Of a stretch of 64,000 bases of DNA, positions 1 through 7,787 are shown one piece after another. Position 1 is the stretch's first letter. Every line of letters starts with the position of its first letter. Location of the stretch: positions 3,658,001 to 3,722,000 of the forward strand of contig NZ_JBINNY010000001.1 of the NCBI RefSeq assembly GCF_051297175.1, read 5' to 3'. Made by a program: the position numbers and the translations under genes. This stretch comes from Dryocola sp051297175. GTDB taxonomy: Bacteria; Pseudomonadota; Gammaproteobacteria; Enterobacterales; Enterobacteriaceae. The notes beneath the pieces were generated by a model. That model was not told the DNA's origin. It searched no databases and saw only the letters and a list, made by a program, of their open reading frames with translations.

Positions 1-434
1 AGATCGGCGCGATCCGCTGGCAGTTCGCCATCGCCCCCAGCCACCCGCTGGCGTTTGTGCAGGAGCCGATCCCCGAAAGCCAGCTGCGCCTGTACCCGAA
101 CATTATGGTGGAGGACACGGCGCTAACGCTGAACAAAAAGGTTGGCTGGCTGCTCCACGGCCAGGAGGCGATTCGCGTGCCGGACTTCAACACCAAGTGC
201 CAGTGCCAGATTCTGGGGGAAGGGATTGGTTTTTTACCGGATTACATGGTGCGCGAGGCTCAGGAAAACGGCCTACTGGTGACGCGGCAGATAAGCAACC
301 CGCGCCAGGATTCACGCATGCTGCTGGCAACCCAGCACGCGGCAACCGGGCAGGTAACGCAGTGGATCAAACAGCAGTTTGCCGCCGACGGTCTGCTGAC
401 GGCGGTTTATCAGGACTTGCTGTATCGGGTTTAG
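1..434 (+). CDS. LysR-type transcriptional regulator, AllS-like (5' truncated by window)
   Basis: Only the C-terminal ~143 residues are present; the reading frame is already open at base 3, so the HTH half lies left of the window. The visible part is the second half of a LysR substrate-binding domain. It follows E. coli AllS, with the stretches QFAIAPSHPLA, a ..TLNKKVGWLL.. segment and GIGFLPDYMV aligning to AllS positions, but identity is only moderate, so this is probably a paralogue rather than AllS itself. The stop (432-434) lies one base from the stop of convergent nlpA, with no room for a separate terminator. Target genes cannot be inferred. Confidence 0.8.
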   Translation, partial: IGAIRWQFAIAPSHPLAFVQEPIPESQLRLYPNIMVEDTALTLNKKVGWLLHGQEAIRVPDFNTKCQCQILGEGIGFLPDYMVREAQENGLLVTRQISNPRQDSRMLLATQHAATGQVTQWIKQQFAADGLLTAVYQDLLYRV

Positions 435-435
435 A

Positions 436-1254
436 TCACCAGCCCGGCACCGCGCCGCCGTTAAAGATTTTCTCCGCCGCTTTTGCTACCTCGGGCGACT
501 GGTAGGATTCGAGAAACTCCTTCACGCTCTGCGCGTCTTTATTGTCCTCACGCGCGACCAGAATGTTCACGTACGGCGAGTTTTTATCTTCAATAAACAC
601 GCTGTCGTGCACCGGCGACAGCCCGGTCTGCTGGATGTAGGTGGTGCTGATAATCGCCACGTCGACCTTCGGGTCGTCAAGCACGCGGGCCAGCTGCGCG
701 CCTTCCAGCTCCATAATGTTCAGGTGACGCGGGTTGGCGGTGATATCCGGCGACGTCGGCAGCAGGCCGGTGCCCTCTTTGAGCGTTATCAGCTTCTCTT
801 TTTGCAGCAGAAGAAGCGCGCGGCCCAGGTTGGTCGGGTCGTTAGGGATGGCAACGGTTGCACCGTCCTTCAGTTCGGAAACGTTTTTGATTTTTTTCGA
901 ATAGCCAGCCATCGGGAAGACGAAGGTATTGCCTACCGCGACAAGCCTGTAGCCGTGGGCCTTATTATCCTGCTCGAGGAAAGGGCGATGTTGAAACACG
1001 TTGGCGTCCAGCTCGCCGTGGCTGGTGGCGTCGTTCGGCAGCAGCGAGCCGCTAAAGCCCACCAGCTCGACGTCGAGATCGAACTTTTCTTTGGCTACCT
1101 TCTTGGCCACTTCCGCGACATCCTGCTCCGCGCCGTTGATCACACCGACCTTGATATGCTTCGCGCTGCTGCTCTGCCCGTCGCACCCGGCCAGCAACAG
1201 CCCTGCAAGCAGTACCGCTGCTCCGCTGCGAAAATGAGGTATCGTCAATTTCAT
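436..1254 (-). CDS. nlpA: NlpA lipoprotein (MetQ-family methionine-binding lipoprotein)
   Basis: The 272-residue product matches E. coli NlpA along its whole length, including the C-terminus IFNGGAVPGW. The N-terminus is a lipoprotein signal peptide ending in a lipobox (LLLAGC, Cys at about residue 24). Residues after the Cys form the NlpA/MetQ solute-binding fold (AKHIKVGVINGAEQD, NDPTNLGRALLLLQ). In E. coli NlpA is an inner-membrane lipoprotein that can partly replace MetQ in methionine import by MetNI. No metN or metI gene is adjacent, as in E. coli. The start is supported by an AAGGAAT-type ribosome site just upstream. Confidence 0.95.
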   Translation of the reverse strand: MKLTIPHFRSGAAVLLAGLLLAGCDGQSSSAKHIKVGVINGAEQDVAEVAKKVAKEKFDLDVELVGFSGSLLPNDATSHGELDANVFQHRPFLEQDNKAHGYRLVAVGNTFVFPMAGYSKKIKNVSELKDGATVAIPNDPTNLGRALLLLQKEKLITLKEGTGLLPTSPDITANPRHLNIMELEGAQLARVLDDPKVDVAIISTTYIQQTGLSPVHDSVFIEDKNSPYVNILVAREDNKDAQSVKEFLESYQSPEVAKAAEKIFNGGAVPGW

Positions 1255-1357
1255 TTTTATTCCTTGTTAAGCCACCGCCAACCAAAAGGAATCTGACTAT
1301 AGCAGCACGTTTGCGGCGCTTTAAAATGAAAAAAAATCATCATGAAAAGGGGGATTT

Positions 1358-1388
1358 GTAGGGCGGATTAGCGTTAGCGCCATCCGCC
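1358..1388. repeat. single REP-like palindrome upstream of ybdJ
   Basis: The inverted repeat GGCGGAT-TAGCGTTAGC-GCCATCCGCC follows TTGTAG. This is the same family as the REP units elsewhere in the window. It is a solitary copy between divergent nlpA and ybdJ. Confidence 0.7.
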
Positions 1389-1486
1389 GAAATAGGCCAA
1401 CAACGGGCAGATTTGCGCCCTGCCCCAATTTCACCGACAATGCCCGCGTTTAACTTTACCTTAACAACGAACCGGGTTACCTCACG

Positions 1487-1738
1487 ATGAAACACCCTCT
1501 TGAAGCCCTGATGAGCGCGGGCGGCGTTTTACTGCTGGCGTTCCTGTCCTGCCTGCTGCTCCCCGCCCCGCGGCTCACCCTGCAGCTGGCGCACCAGCTG
1601 ATGGAAACCTTCCACCTGCTCGATTTAAACCAGCTTTACACCATTATCTTCTGCGTGTGGTTCCTGCTGCTGGGCGTTATCGAATTTTTCGTGATTCGCT
1701 TCGTGTGGCGCAGGTGGTTTTCCATCGATCGTGAATAA
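1487..1738 (+). CDS. ybdJ: DUF1158 small inner-membrane protein YbdJ
   Basis: The 83-residue protein has two hydrophobic segments (about residues 9-27 and 50-72) and a basic C-terminal tail (RFVWRRWF). It matches E. coli YbdJ in length, start (MKHPLE) and tail. Function is unknown in the family; it is an inner-membrane protein. In E. coli ybdJ directly precedes ybdK. Here ybdK lies 7.5 kb downstream, so the pair has been split by inserted genes. Confidence 0.9.
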   Translation: MKHPLEALMSAGGVLLLAFLSCLLLPAPRLTLQLAHQLMETFHLLDLNQLYTIIFCVWFLLLGVIEFFVIRFVWRRWFSIDRE

Positions 1739-1755
1739 GTCATATCTCTGCCGCT

Positions 1756-1779
1756 GGGTTAGGTTTTGAAGCCTAACCC
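1756..1779. terminator. bidirectional hairpin between ybdJ and convergent membrane-protein gene
   Basis: The perfect 8-bp stem GGGTTAGG / CCTAACCC has an 8-nt loop and sits between two convergent genes. It has no long T run on either side, so termination strength is uncertain. Confidence 0.65.
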
Positions 1780-1792
1780 ATTTGCAGCAGCC

Positions 1793-2737
1793 TTATTTAT
1801 CGGAGAACCATTTAGGCATATCAATACTGCTGGTGACCTGCCGCGTGATTCCTGTACTGTTTTCGCCACAGCGTATTTTGGCAAAACCCCACTTACCTTC
1901 ACGATCCGAAAAATAAGAAATATACTTATCATCATCCTGCTGAAAATAACGTTCCCGGCCATAATTATAGTTTTTATTATGACAGCTAAAAGTATTACTC
2001 CACTCCTTATTAGTAGCATAATCGAGTATTAGCACTTGAAATTTCGTGAACCATCCGGTAGCAAGCAACACTAAAAATGTCCCCCCTATCAGGATTGCAC
2101 TGAGATTGAGAAGATAGCCAGTACTCATATTTTTAAGTTGAGTAAAATAGAAGGCGAAGGAGAAGAGCTGTATCACAAAAAGCATCCAGACGGCGAACCA
2201 CGTCCAGCCAAGCCAAAGCTGAATTAAAGGCGACTCATCAATTTTTAAGCCGCTGCTTTTTAAGAAATAGCTGGCGATATAGGTGGTGGAGACAACATAA
2301 ATTAGCGGCGTTGCGACACCAAAGAAGAACTGCAAAGCCTGGCCGGCAAGGCTATTGCTCTGTTTTAATTCAAAAAAAGTCAGTATGGCGCATAAGACGA
2401 CCATCAGCAAAAATACCGCTAATAGGCCACGTGAAGCCCATACCCACTCGAAATTAAGCGCCAACATTGCCAACAAAAAGATAAACCATGCGATACGGGA
2501 GATCGCCTCGCTATATAAACGCAAAGGCTGCGTCACGGTAGGAATGAACACTTTTATAACTTGTGATTTTAACCACGGCCAATCATAGGCAAAACACGTG
2601 AAGATAAATAACACTAAACAGGAAGTACCAAGAATATATTTCTTCCCTACCATATCTATGCCGGGAAAAAAGATAGCCATAAAATAAACCAGGATCATCA
2701 AACCATAAAATATTATATTTTTTCGTGCCATCGTCAT
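1793..2737 (-). CDS. multi-pass membrane protein of unknown function
   Basis: The 314-residue protein is not recognised. It has roughly six or seven strongly hydrophobic segments in the first ~230 residues, for example residues 8-25, 33-50, 82-98, 102-120, 140-160, 180-200 and 215-235. A soluble C-terminal ~80 residues follows, rich in Tyr/Asp/Lys with a few Cys. The C-terminal part resembles an extracytoplasmic or cytoplasmic cap rather than a transporter motif. The start ATG has AAGGAAA 5 nt upstream. Base composition is more AT-rich than the backbone neighbours, which suggests horizontal acquisition. No partner gene is obvious. Confidence 0.75.
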   Translation of the reverse strand: MTMARKNIIFYGLMILVYFMAIFFPGIDMVGKKYILGTSCLVLFIFTCFAYDWPWLKSQVIKVFIPTVTQPLRLYSEAISRIAWFIFLLAMLALNFEWVWASRGLLAVFLLMVVLCAILTFFELKQSNSLAGQALQFFFGVATPLIYVVSTTYIASYFLKSSGLKIDESPLIQLWLGWTWFAVWMLFVIQLFSFAFYFTQLKNMSTGYLLNLSAILIGGTFLVLLATGWFTKFQVLILDYATNKEWSNTFSCHNKNYNYGRERYFQQDDDKYISYFSDREGKWGFAKIRCGENSTGITRQVTSSIDMPKWFSDK

Positions 2738-3023
2738 TGGCTTTTCCTTGTTAAAGAAGATGCATAAACCTAAATAGAATTGCTATCGGTTTTATGCGCC
2801 TGCAAGAACAATGAAATCTAACCAATACGCTGTCTCATGACCAGCCACGATTTTTAGTAGCCACCCTGAGGATATTAAATGAAATAATCGACTTCTTAAT
2901 GTAAGAGCGCTGGCGTGAACCCGCTGTACTGATGCTGGGAAACAGGCCGCTATAAGGGACCGCGCTCGGCCCCTTGCACCTTTGCGCGTTCCAATCAGCA
3001 CAGGCTCGGCTAATAAAAGCCGC

Positions 3024-3899
3024 CTATTGCGGCCACTTCATTTCGCCTTTTAATACCTTCGCGCTCAGCTCGAGGCTGGATTCGTCCTTCAGGTTCGGAT
3101 ACTGCTTTTTCATCGCGGCGATCAGCTCCGCCGAATCCTTCGCTTGCGGCAACGCGCTTTCAAGCGCCGTCAGGTAGTTCTGCGTGAAGGTTACGGACTC
3201 AAGCGTCTGCGCCGCGCCCGGTAAGAAATGCCCCGGCACCACCACCTGCGGTTCCAGCGCTTTGATCCCTTCCAGCGTTTGCTGCCAGTCGGCGCGCGAT
3301 TGGACGGTTTGCGTGTCGGCAATCCACGGATGAATATTGTTCCCCGCCACCGGCACGCCGCCGACGACCGCCTTCAGCGAAGGTATCCACACGTAGGTGC
3401 GATCCGCCGTTGGGCCTTTCACTTCAATTTGCTGCCCGTCCACGGTGAAGCTTTTCCCCTCCATCGGCTGCGGCACAATCGCCTTGCCCGGCGCGTTATC
3501 TTTCAAAATCGGCCCCCAGTACGCCAGCTTGCCGTCTTTTGAGGACTCAATCGCCTTTACGGTTTCCGGCGTGGCGATGATTTTCACCAGCGGGAAGGCG
3601 GCCTTGATGACGTCCAGGCCGAAGTAGAAATCCGGGTCGGAATGGCTGATGTAAACGGTGGTCAGCCTTTTGCCGGTGGCCTTGATTTTCTTCACCAGCT
3701 GCTCGGCGTCGTTGCGCTGGAACTGGGCGTCAATCAGCACCACTTCATGCGCGCCGCTGACGATCTCGGAAGAAACCGGGAAAACGCTGCGCTCGCCGGG
3801 GTTATACACCTCCATCTTCAGCGGTTCCGCCGCGTTGGCAACGGCGCTAAGGCCGAAAACGCTGGTGAAGGTCAGGGTCAGTAACGAGGGTTTAAACAT
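3024..3899 (-). CDS. periplasmic metallo-beta-lactamase-fold protein with degenerate metal motif
   Basis: The start is the internal ATG at 3897-3899. It is preceded by GGAC at the right spacing and begins a clear signal peptide (MFKPSLL..., cleavage after VANA). The mature ~270 residues show an MBL fold: VVLIDAQF near the start and VVVPGHFLPG near the end. The zinc loop that is normally HxHxDH reads HSDPDF here, so two of the three histidines are replaced by Asp and Phe. Hydrolase activity is therefore uncertain. The gene is divergent from the LysR gene at 4006 with about 106 bp between them, the usual arrangement of a LysR regulator and its target. Confidence 0.8.
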   Translation of the reverse strand: MFKPSLLTLTFTSVFGLSAVANAAEPLKMEVYNPGERSVFPVSSEIVSGAHEVVLIDAQFQRNDAEQLVKKIKATGKRLTTVYISHSDPDFYFGLDVIKAAFPLVKIIATPETVKAIESSKDGKLAYWGPILKDNAPGKAIVPQPMEGKSFTVDGQQIEVKGPTADRTYVWIPSLKAVVGGVPVAGNNIHPWIADTQTVQSRADWQQTLEGIKALEPQVVVPGHFLPGAAQTLESVTFTQNYLTALESALPQAKDSAELIAAMKKQYPNLKDESSLELSAKVLKGEMKWPQ

Positions 3900-4005
3900 G
3901 GCAGGTGTCCTTAATGGGTCATAACGTTGCGGACATCTTACGTTGCATAAATCAGGACAAAAACCGGATAATAAGCAACTATTCATTGCGTAAATCGAGC
4001 GAATC

Positions 4006-4920
4006 ATGGATCGCATTACCGCTGCCAGAGTCTTTGTCACCATCGTTGAGCGCGGCAGCATGATCGCCGCCGCCGAGCGGCTTGAGATGTCGCGGGCGAT
4101 GGTTACCCGCTATCTCGCACAGATGGAAGAATGGGCCGGGGCGCGGCTTCTGCACCGCACCACGCGCAGGCTCAGCCTGACGGACGCGGGCGAACGCACG
4201 CTGCTGCTTTCGCGCAAAATGCTCGCCGTTGCGGAAGCTATCGATACGGTGGAACAGCGGCCAAACGATGAGATTCGCGGCCTGCTGCGCATTACCTGCT
4301 CCCAGTCGCTGGGGCAAACGGCGCTGGCGGGCGCGGTGACGCAGTACCTAAAGCACCACCCGCTCGTTGCCGTCGATTTGCAGATGAACAACCGCACGGT
4401 GAATCTGGTCGAAGAACGCATCGACCTTGCGCTGCGCATCACCAACGAGCTGGACCCCAATCTGATCGCCCGCCCGCTTTCCACCTGCGCGTCCGTTGTG
4501 TGCGCCTCGCCGGAATACCTGGCAGCTCGCGGCACCCCGCTGCTTCCGGAAGATCTTTCCGACCATAACTGCCTGACCTATTCGTGGTTCGGCAAAAGCC
4601 TGTGGCATTTTGACCACCGGGGCGAGAAATCGGCGGTGGCGGTGAGCGGCAACCTCAGCGCCAATGAGTCCGTGGTTTTGCTCGCCGGTACGCTACAGGG
4701 CGCGGGCATTTCGCTTCAGCCTTATTATTCCGCAGCACCTCTGCTGGCAAAGGGCGAGCTGGTTGAGATACTGCCGAACTACACGCCGCAGGCCATGGGC
4801 ATCTACGGCATTTATACCTCCCGTAAACAGATGCCCGCCACGCTGCGTTCGATGCTCGATTTCCTGGTGGAGTGGTTCGCAACGGACGAGCGCTGGCTGG
4901 CGACGCTGCGGCGAGCGTGA
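4006..4920 (+). CDS. LysR-type transcriptional regulator
   Basis: The 304-residue protein has an N-terminal winged HTH (residues 1-60, ARVFVTIVERGSM...AAAERLEMSRAMVTRYLAQME) and a periplasmic-binding-like effector domain (about 90-295). It is divergent from the MBL-fold gene and is probably its regulator. Its last 17 codons lie inside a 57-bp sequence (4869-4925) repeated perfectly at 9124-9180. The island that follows therefore abuts, and may have targeted, the 3' end of this gene. The reading frame itself is intact and of normal family length. Confidence 0.9.
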   Translation: MDRITAARVFVTIVERGSMIAAAERLEMSRAMVTRYLAQMEEWAGARLLHRTTRRLSLTDAGERTLLLSRKMLAVAEAIDTVEQRPNDEIRGLLRITCSQSLGQTALAGAVTQYLKHHPLVAVDLQMNNRTVNLVEERIDLALRITNELDPNLIARPLSTCASVVCASPEYLAARGTPLLPEDLSDHNCLTYSWFGKSLWHFDHRGEKSAVAVSGNLSANESVVLLAGTLQGAGISLQPYYSAAPLLAKGELVEILPNYTPQAMGIYGIYTSRKQMPATLRSMLDFLVEWFATDERWLATLRRA

Positions 4921-4925
4921 GCCAG
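4869..4925 (+). repeat. 57-bp direct repeat, left copy (island boundary)
   Basis: Bases 4869-4925 are identical to 9124-9180 (offset 4,255). The repeat begins GGAGTGGTTCGC and ends GCGTGAGCCAG, and it covers the final LysR codons, the stop and five bases beyond. Identity stops abruptly on both sides (T/A at the left, G/C at the right). It frames the AT-rich four-gene block, as duplicated attachment sites do. Confidence 0.95.
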
Positions 4926-4937
4926 GTGTTAAGAATG

Positions 4938-4969
4938 TTTTCCTCCCGGGCGAAGGGCCGGGAGGAAAA
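4938..4969. terminator. long GC-rich hairpin at left end of islet
   Basis: The 12-bp perfect stem TTTTCCTCCCGG / CCGGGAGGAAAA has an 8-nt loop. It sits between the stop of the LysR gene and the stop of the convergent AlaX-like gene. It could terminate both, although no extra T run follows. Confidence 0.6.
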
Positions 4970-4981
4970 TAAAACGGTCAG

Positions 4982-5641
4982 TCAGGCTAACCTGGTTTCA
5001 ATTCTGTTTATTCCCTTTCCTTTATTTTTTCGCGTTAACACTACATCCCCCACTTCACGGGTGTTACTGACGTGAGTTCCGCAACAGGGCATTTCAATAT
5101 CTGCACATTGCCATATTCTCAATCCATTTCGTTGGGTAAATATTATAGGGTGCCCGTGAGAGAGGAATTCATTGACATCCTTCTGAAGGGAGATTAACTC
5201 CTGCGGCTCGATGTTCTTTGAGAAAGAATAGTCGGTACGATCTTTCTCGTGGTTAACAAACGATCCTTCAGCAGATAAAAAACCAGACAGCTTACTGACA
5301 AAATACTCAACAATATGACTCGCGGTATGCAATCGCATGGTATTAAGCCTTATGTCTTTATCTATTTTTCCTGATACCTGCTGCCCAATTTCAAAACCTT
5401 CTGTGCAGATAACATGCTTGATAGGTGCCGAAAAGTCGATCTCTTCAGTTTTTTCATCATAAAAATAAACAGCTGTCACAGGAATGTTGTCAATATATCC
5501 CACATCATAATTTTGATTACCCGAAAAGGGATAAAATAACGTTTTGTCTAAAACGATATAATCATCACCTATAGCAGTGATAACCGCGTTAAAGTGATAA
5601 TCATACGGGGTTTCATCAAATAACCTTTCACTGGTCAACAT
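4982..5641 (-). CDS. AlaX-like trans-acting aminoacyl-tRNA editing protein
   Basis: The 219-residue protein belongs to the AlaX/AlaRS-editing superfamily, which hydrolyses mischarged aminoacyl-tRNA in the cytoplasm. Both zinc motifs are present: HTASH (H105, H109) and CCGTHV (C186, H190). The early loop usually reading GGGQ is SGNQ here (about residues 40-43, LFYPFSGNQNYDVG), so substrate preference may differ from Ser/Gly-tRNA(Ala). It is the last gene of the islet operon, 13 nt after the exporter. By analogy with FthB, an AlaX-like deacylase that protects 4-fluorothreonine producers, it may clear tRNA charged with the pathway product. That role is inference. Confidence 0.85.
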   Translation of the reverse strand: MLTSERLFDETPYDYHFNAVITAIGDDYIVLDKTLFYPFSGNQNYDVGYIDNIPVTAVYFYDEKTEEIDFSAPIKHVICTEGFEIGQQVSGKIDKDIRLNTMRLHTASHIVEYFVSKLSGFLSAEGSFVNHEKDRTDYSFSKNIEPQELISLQKDVNEFLSHGHPIIFTQRNGLRIWQCADIEMPCCGTHVSNTREVGDVVLTRKNKGKGINRIETRLA

Positions 5642-5654
5642 AATTCAATCCTTG

Positions 5655-6587
5655 TCAGAGGGAGTAAAAGAATGGTATTAAAAAAGGCACTATAAATGTG
5701 ATAATCCCTCCAGAGAGCAAAGCTACTGGAACATAACCAACGCCACAGTGTTTTTCTATAATAGGTAGCGTGACATCCATCGCCGTAGCCCCCGCCACCC
5801 CAATAGCAATATTTGCATTTCCTAGTCTTGATAGCGTGGGTATCAATAGCAGCGCGATGAGCTCACGAACCAGATCGCAGAGAAAAGCCACCGAACCCAA
5901 AACAGGGTTACCCATTTTGGTAAAGAGTATTCCCGAAAGCGTATACCAACCGAACCCTGAACTCACAGCCAGACTTTGGGTTAAATCAAGAGAAATAAAT
6001 ATTGATGCTATGGCTGCTCCTACGTATGACGCAAGTACAGTAACTAAGGTCATCACTATATTGTTCTTATTCAGGAAAATAGTCTTAACGCTGAGGCCCG
6101 AAAATGAAAGCTTGATGGCAATCACAAAAATCAAAAGATAGAGCAGCCCTGATATAAGGTAATCATAATCCAAACCTGGCATTATTTCATAATAACCAGC
6201 AATAAACCCTATAATGACTAATCCAACTAAAAGCAAGGGATCCTTGACATATTCGGTGATATCAAATGATACTTGAGTATCTTTTTCACTGCCGCTTGAA
6301 TTGCTTTCACGGCAAGTTCTGACGTGGAAAATTTTAAGCGCAATAGCAATCGCTAACGATGAGGCAACCGCTATGCTTATCGCATTTAAGCCGACAGAAT
6401 ATAGCTCATCGAAAATACCTGGAATTAGACCAATGGTAACCCCCATCAAAACTAACAATGCATAAAGGCAGAAGTTTGAAATGAAGTTCACCTTGGTAAT
6501 GTTAACATTTTTTACAACTTGCCTCATATTAAACCCAATAACAAATGCTATTAGTATCGGAAACAAATTTGATAATGCAGTAATCAT
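5655..6587 (-). CDS. LysO-family (DUF340) amino-acid exporter
   Basis: The 310-residue inner-membrane protein has about eight hydrophobic segments. It aligns with E. coli LysO (YbjE) over the second half: SSGFGWYTLSGILFT, GSVAFLCDLVRELIALLL, AGATAMDVTLPI and VPVALLSGG all correspond to conserved LysO segments. LysO exports L-lysine and gives resistance to the toxic lysine analogue thialysine. The N-terminal part differs from LysO and has a short polar cytoplasmic insert (about residues 92-108, SNSSGSEKD). The start overlaps the decarboxylase stop by 4 nt (ATGA), so the two are translationally coupled. The substrate is probably the islet product. Confidence 0.88.
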   Translation of the reverse strand: MITALSNLFPILIAFVIGFNMRQVVKNVNITKVNFISNFCLYALLVLMGVTIGLIPGIFDELYSVGLNAISIAVASSLAIAIALKIFHVRTCRESNSSGSEKDTQVSFDITEYVKDPLLLVGLVIIGFIAGYYEIMPGLDYDYLISGLLYLLIFVIAIKLSFSGLSVKTIFLNKNNIVMTLVTVLASYVGAAIASIFISLDLTQSLAVSSGFGWYTLSGILFTKMGNPVLGSVAFLCDLVRELIALLLIPTLSRLGNANIAIGVAGATAMDVTLPIIEKHCGVGYVPVALLSGGIITFIVPFLIPFFYSL

Positions 6588-7786
6588 TTTCTACCCTGAA
6601 TATGAGTGGTGATAATATCTTCGATACTCTCGGCCCTACGTATTAATTGAGTATTACCTGTTGAGTCAATAAGATATTCCGCTGGACGGCATCGAGAGTT
6701 AAAGTTGGAGCTCATGGCGTAACCATATGCACCGGTATCTTTTATACAAATCAAATCCCCACGTTTCGTTTTTGCCAACATACGTTGCCTGGCAAAGACA
6801 TCGCCAGACTGACAAAGGTTTCCGACCACATCATAAAGATATGTTGGTCCTTCATTGGAAGTGATGTTTACAATCTCGTGCCAGGCATTGTAAAGAAAGC
6901 AGCGAGCAAAATGATTAAAGCCGGTGTCAAGGCCAATGTATTTACGCATAATTCCATTTTTAACCGAACAAACTCTGGCGATGAGAGATCCGGAACTAGC
7001 AACAAGATAGCGTCCTGGTTCAAGAATAAATTTGACATCATTCCCTATACCACTTGACTCACGCAATTGATTAAACGATGAAAAAATATTATCTAAGTCA
7101 AAACTTTGGCCATTTTTGTAATCAAAACCAAACCCACCACCAAAATTAATACTCTTAAGGGATGTGAATTTTTTGGAAAGTTCAACCATTATTTTTGCAT
7201 TGGCAATATAACTATCTGGAGAGAGATCACCCGAACCGATATGAGAGTGGATCCCTGTAATTGAAATTGATGCCGCTGCACATATTTCTATTGCTTTATC
7301 AATTTCATAAAGCGATACACCAAATTTTGACAATTCTCCATTAGTGACAACGCTGTCTGAATGACCACTGCCTACACCCGAATTCACTCTAAGATGTATA
7401 GAGTAGCCGCTATATCGCTGTGCTAAAAATTCAATTGCGTCAATTGAGCCGACTACTAAATTTAATTTATTGCTTACAGCATAGTCTATTTCTTTATCTG
7501 TTAGACAATCGGCATTATAGTAAATTTTATTACTATCTGTACCAATCAACTGAGCAATCTGTAGTTCTTCTATGGAACATGCATCGATACCAATGCCTGA
7601 ACCAATAATTATTTTTAAAATTTCTGGATTTGAATTGGCTTTCATTGCATACAAAATTTCATACAACGGATTAGGAAAACGCTCCCTCAGTAAATTAATT
7701 TTTTCTTTAATAGCAATTTCGGAATATAAATAAAAAGGAGTTTCAGTGTTATTGGCTAAAATCTGGGCCGTGCGAATGATTTCCAT
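6584..7786 (-). CDS. PLP-dependent fold-type III decarboxylase, DapDC/LysA-like
   Basis: The 400-residue protein has all hallmarks of the diaminopimelate/ornithine decarboxylase family: PLP lysine K49 in YAMKANSN, HSHIGSG (180-186), phosphate loop GGGFG (216-220), EPGRYLVA (256-263), the inter-subunit CQSGD (C325-D329) and GAYGYAMSSNFN near 352. The family barrel and C-terminal beta domain are complete. It starts 1 nt after the CBS-like stop and overlaps the exporter start, so it sits inside one operon. Closest relatives act on meso-diaminopimelate, but nothing else of the lysine pathway is nearby and a housekeeping lysA should exist elsewhere. The substrate is more likely an amino acid made by the CBS-like enzyme. 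Confidence 0.88.
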   Translation of the reverse strand: MEIIRTAQILANNTETPFYLYSEIAIKEKINLLRERFPNPLYEILYAMKANSNPEILKIIIGSGIGIDACSIEELQIAQLIGTDSNKIYYNADCLTDKEIDYAVSNKLNLVVGSIDAIEFLAQRYSGYSIHLRVNSGVGSGHSDSVVTNGELSKFGVSLYEIDKAIEICAAASISITGIHSHIGSGDLSPDSYIANAKIMVELSKKFTSLKSINFGGGFGFDYKNGQSFDLDNIFSSFNQLRESSGIGNDVKFILEPGRYLVASSGSLIARVCSVKNGIMRKYIGLDTGFNHFARCFLYNAWHEIVNITSNEGPTYLYDVVGNLCQSGDVFARQRMLAKTKRGDLICIKDTGAYGYAMSSNFNSRCRPAEYLIDSTGNTQLIRRAESIEDIITTHIQGRK

Positions 7787-7787
7787 A

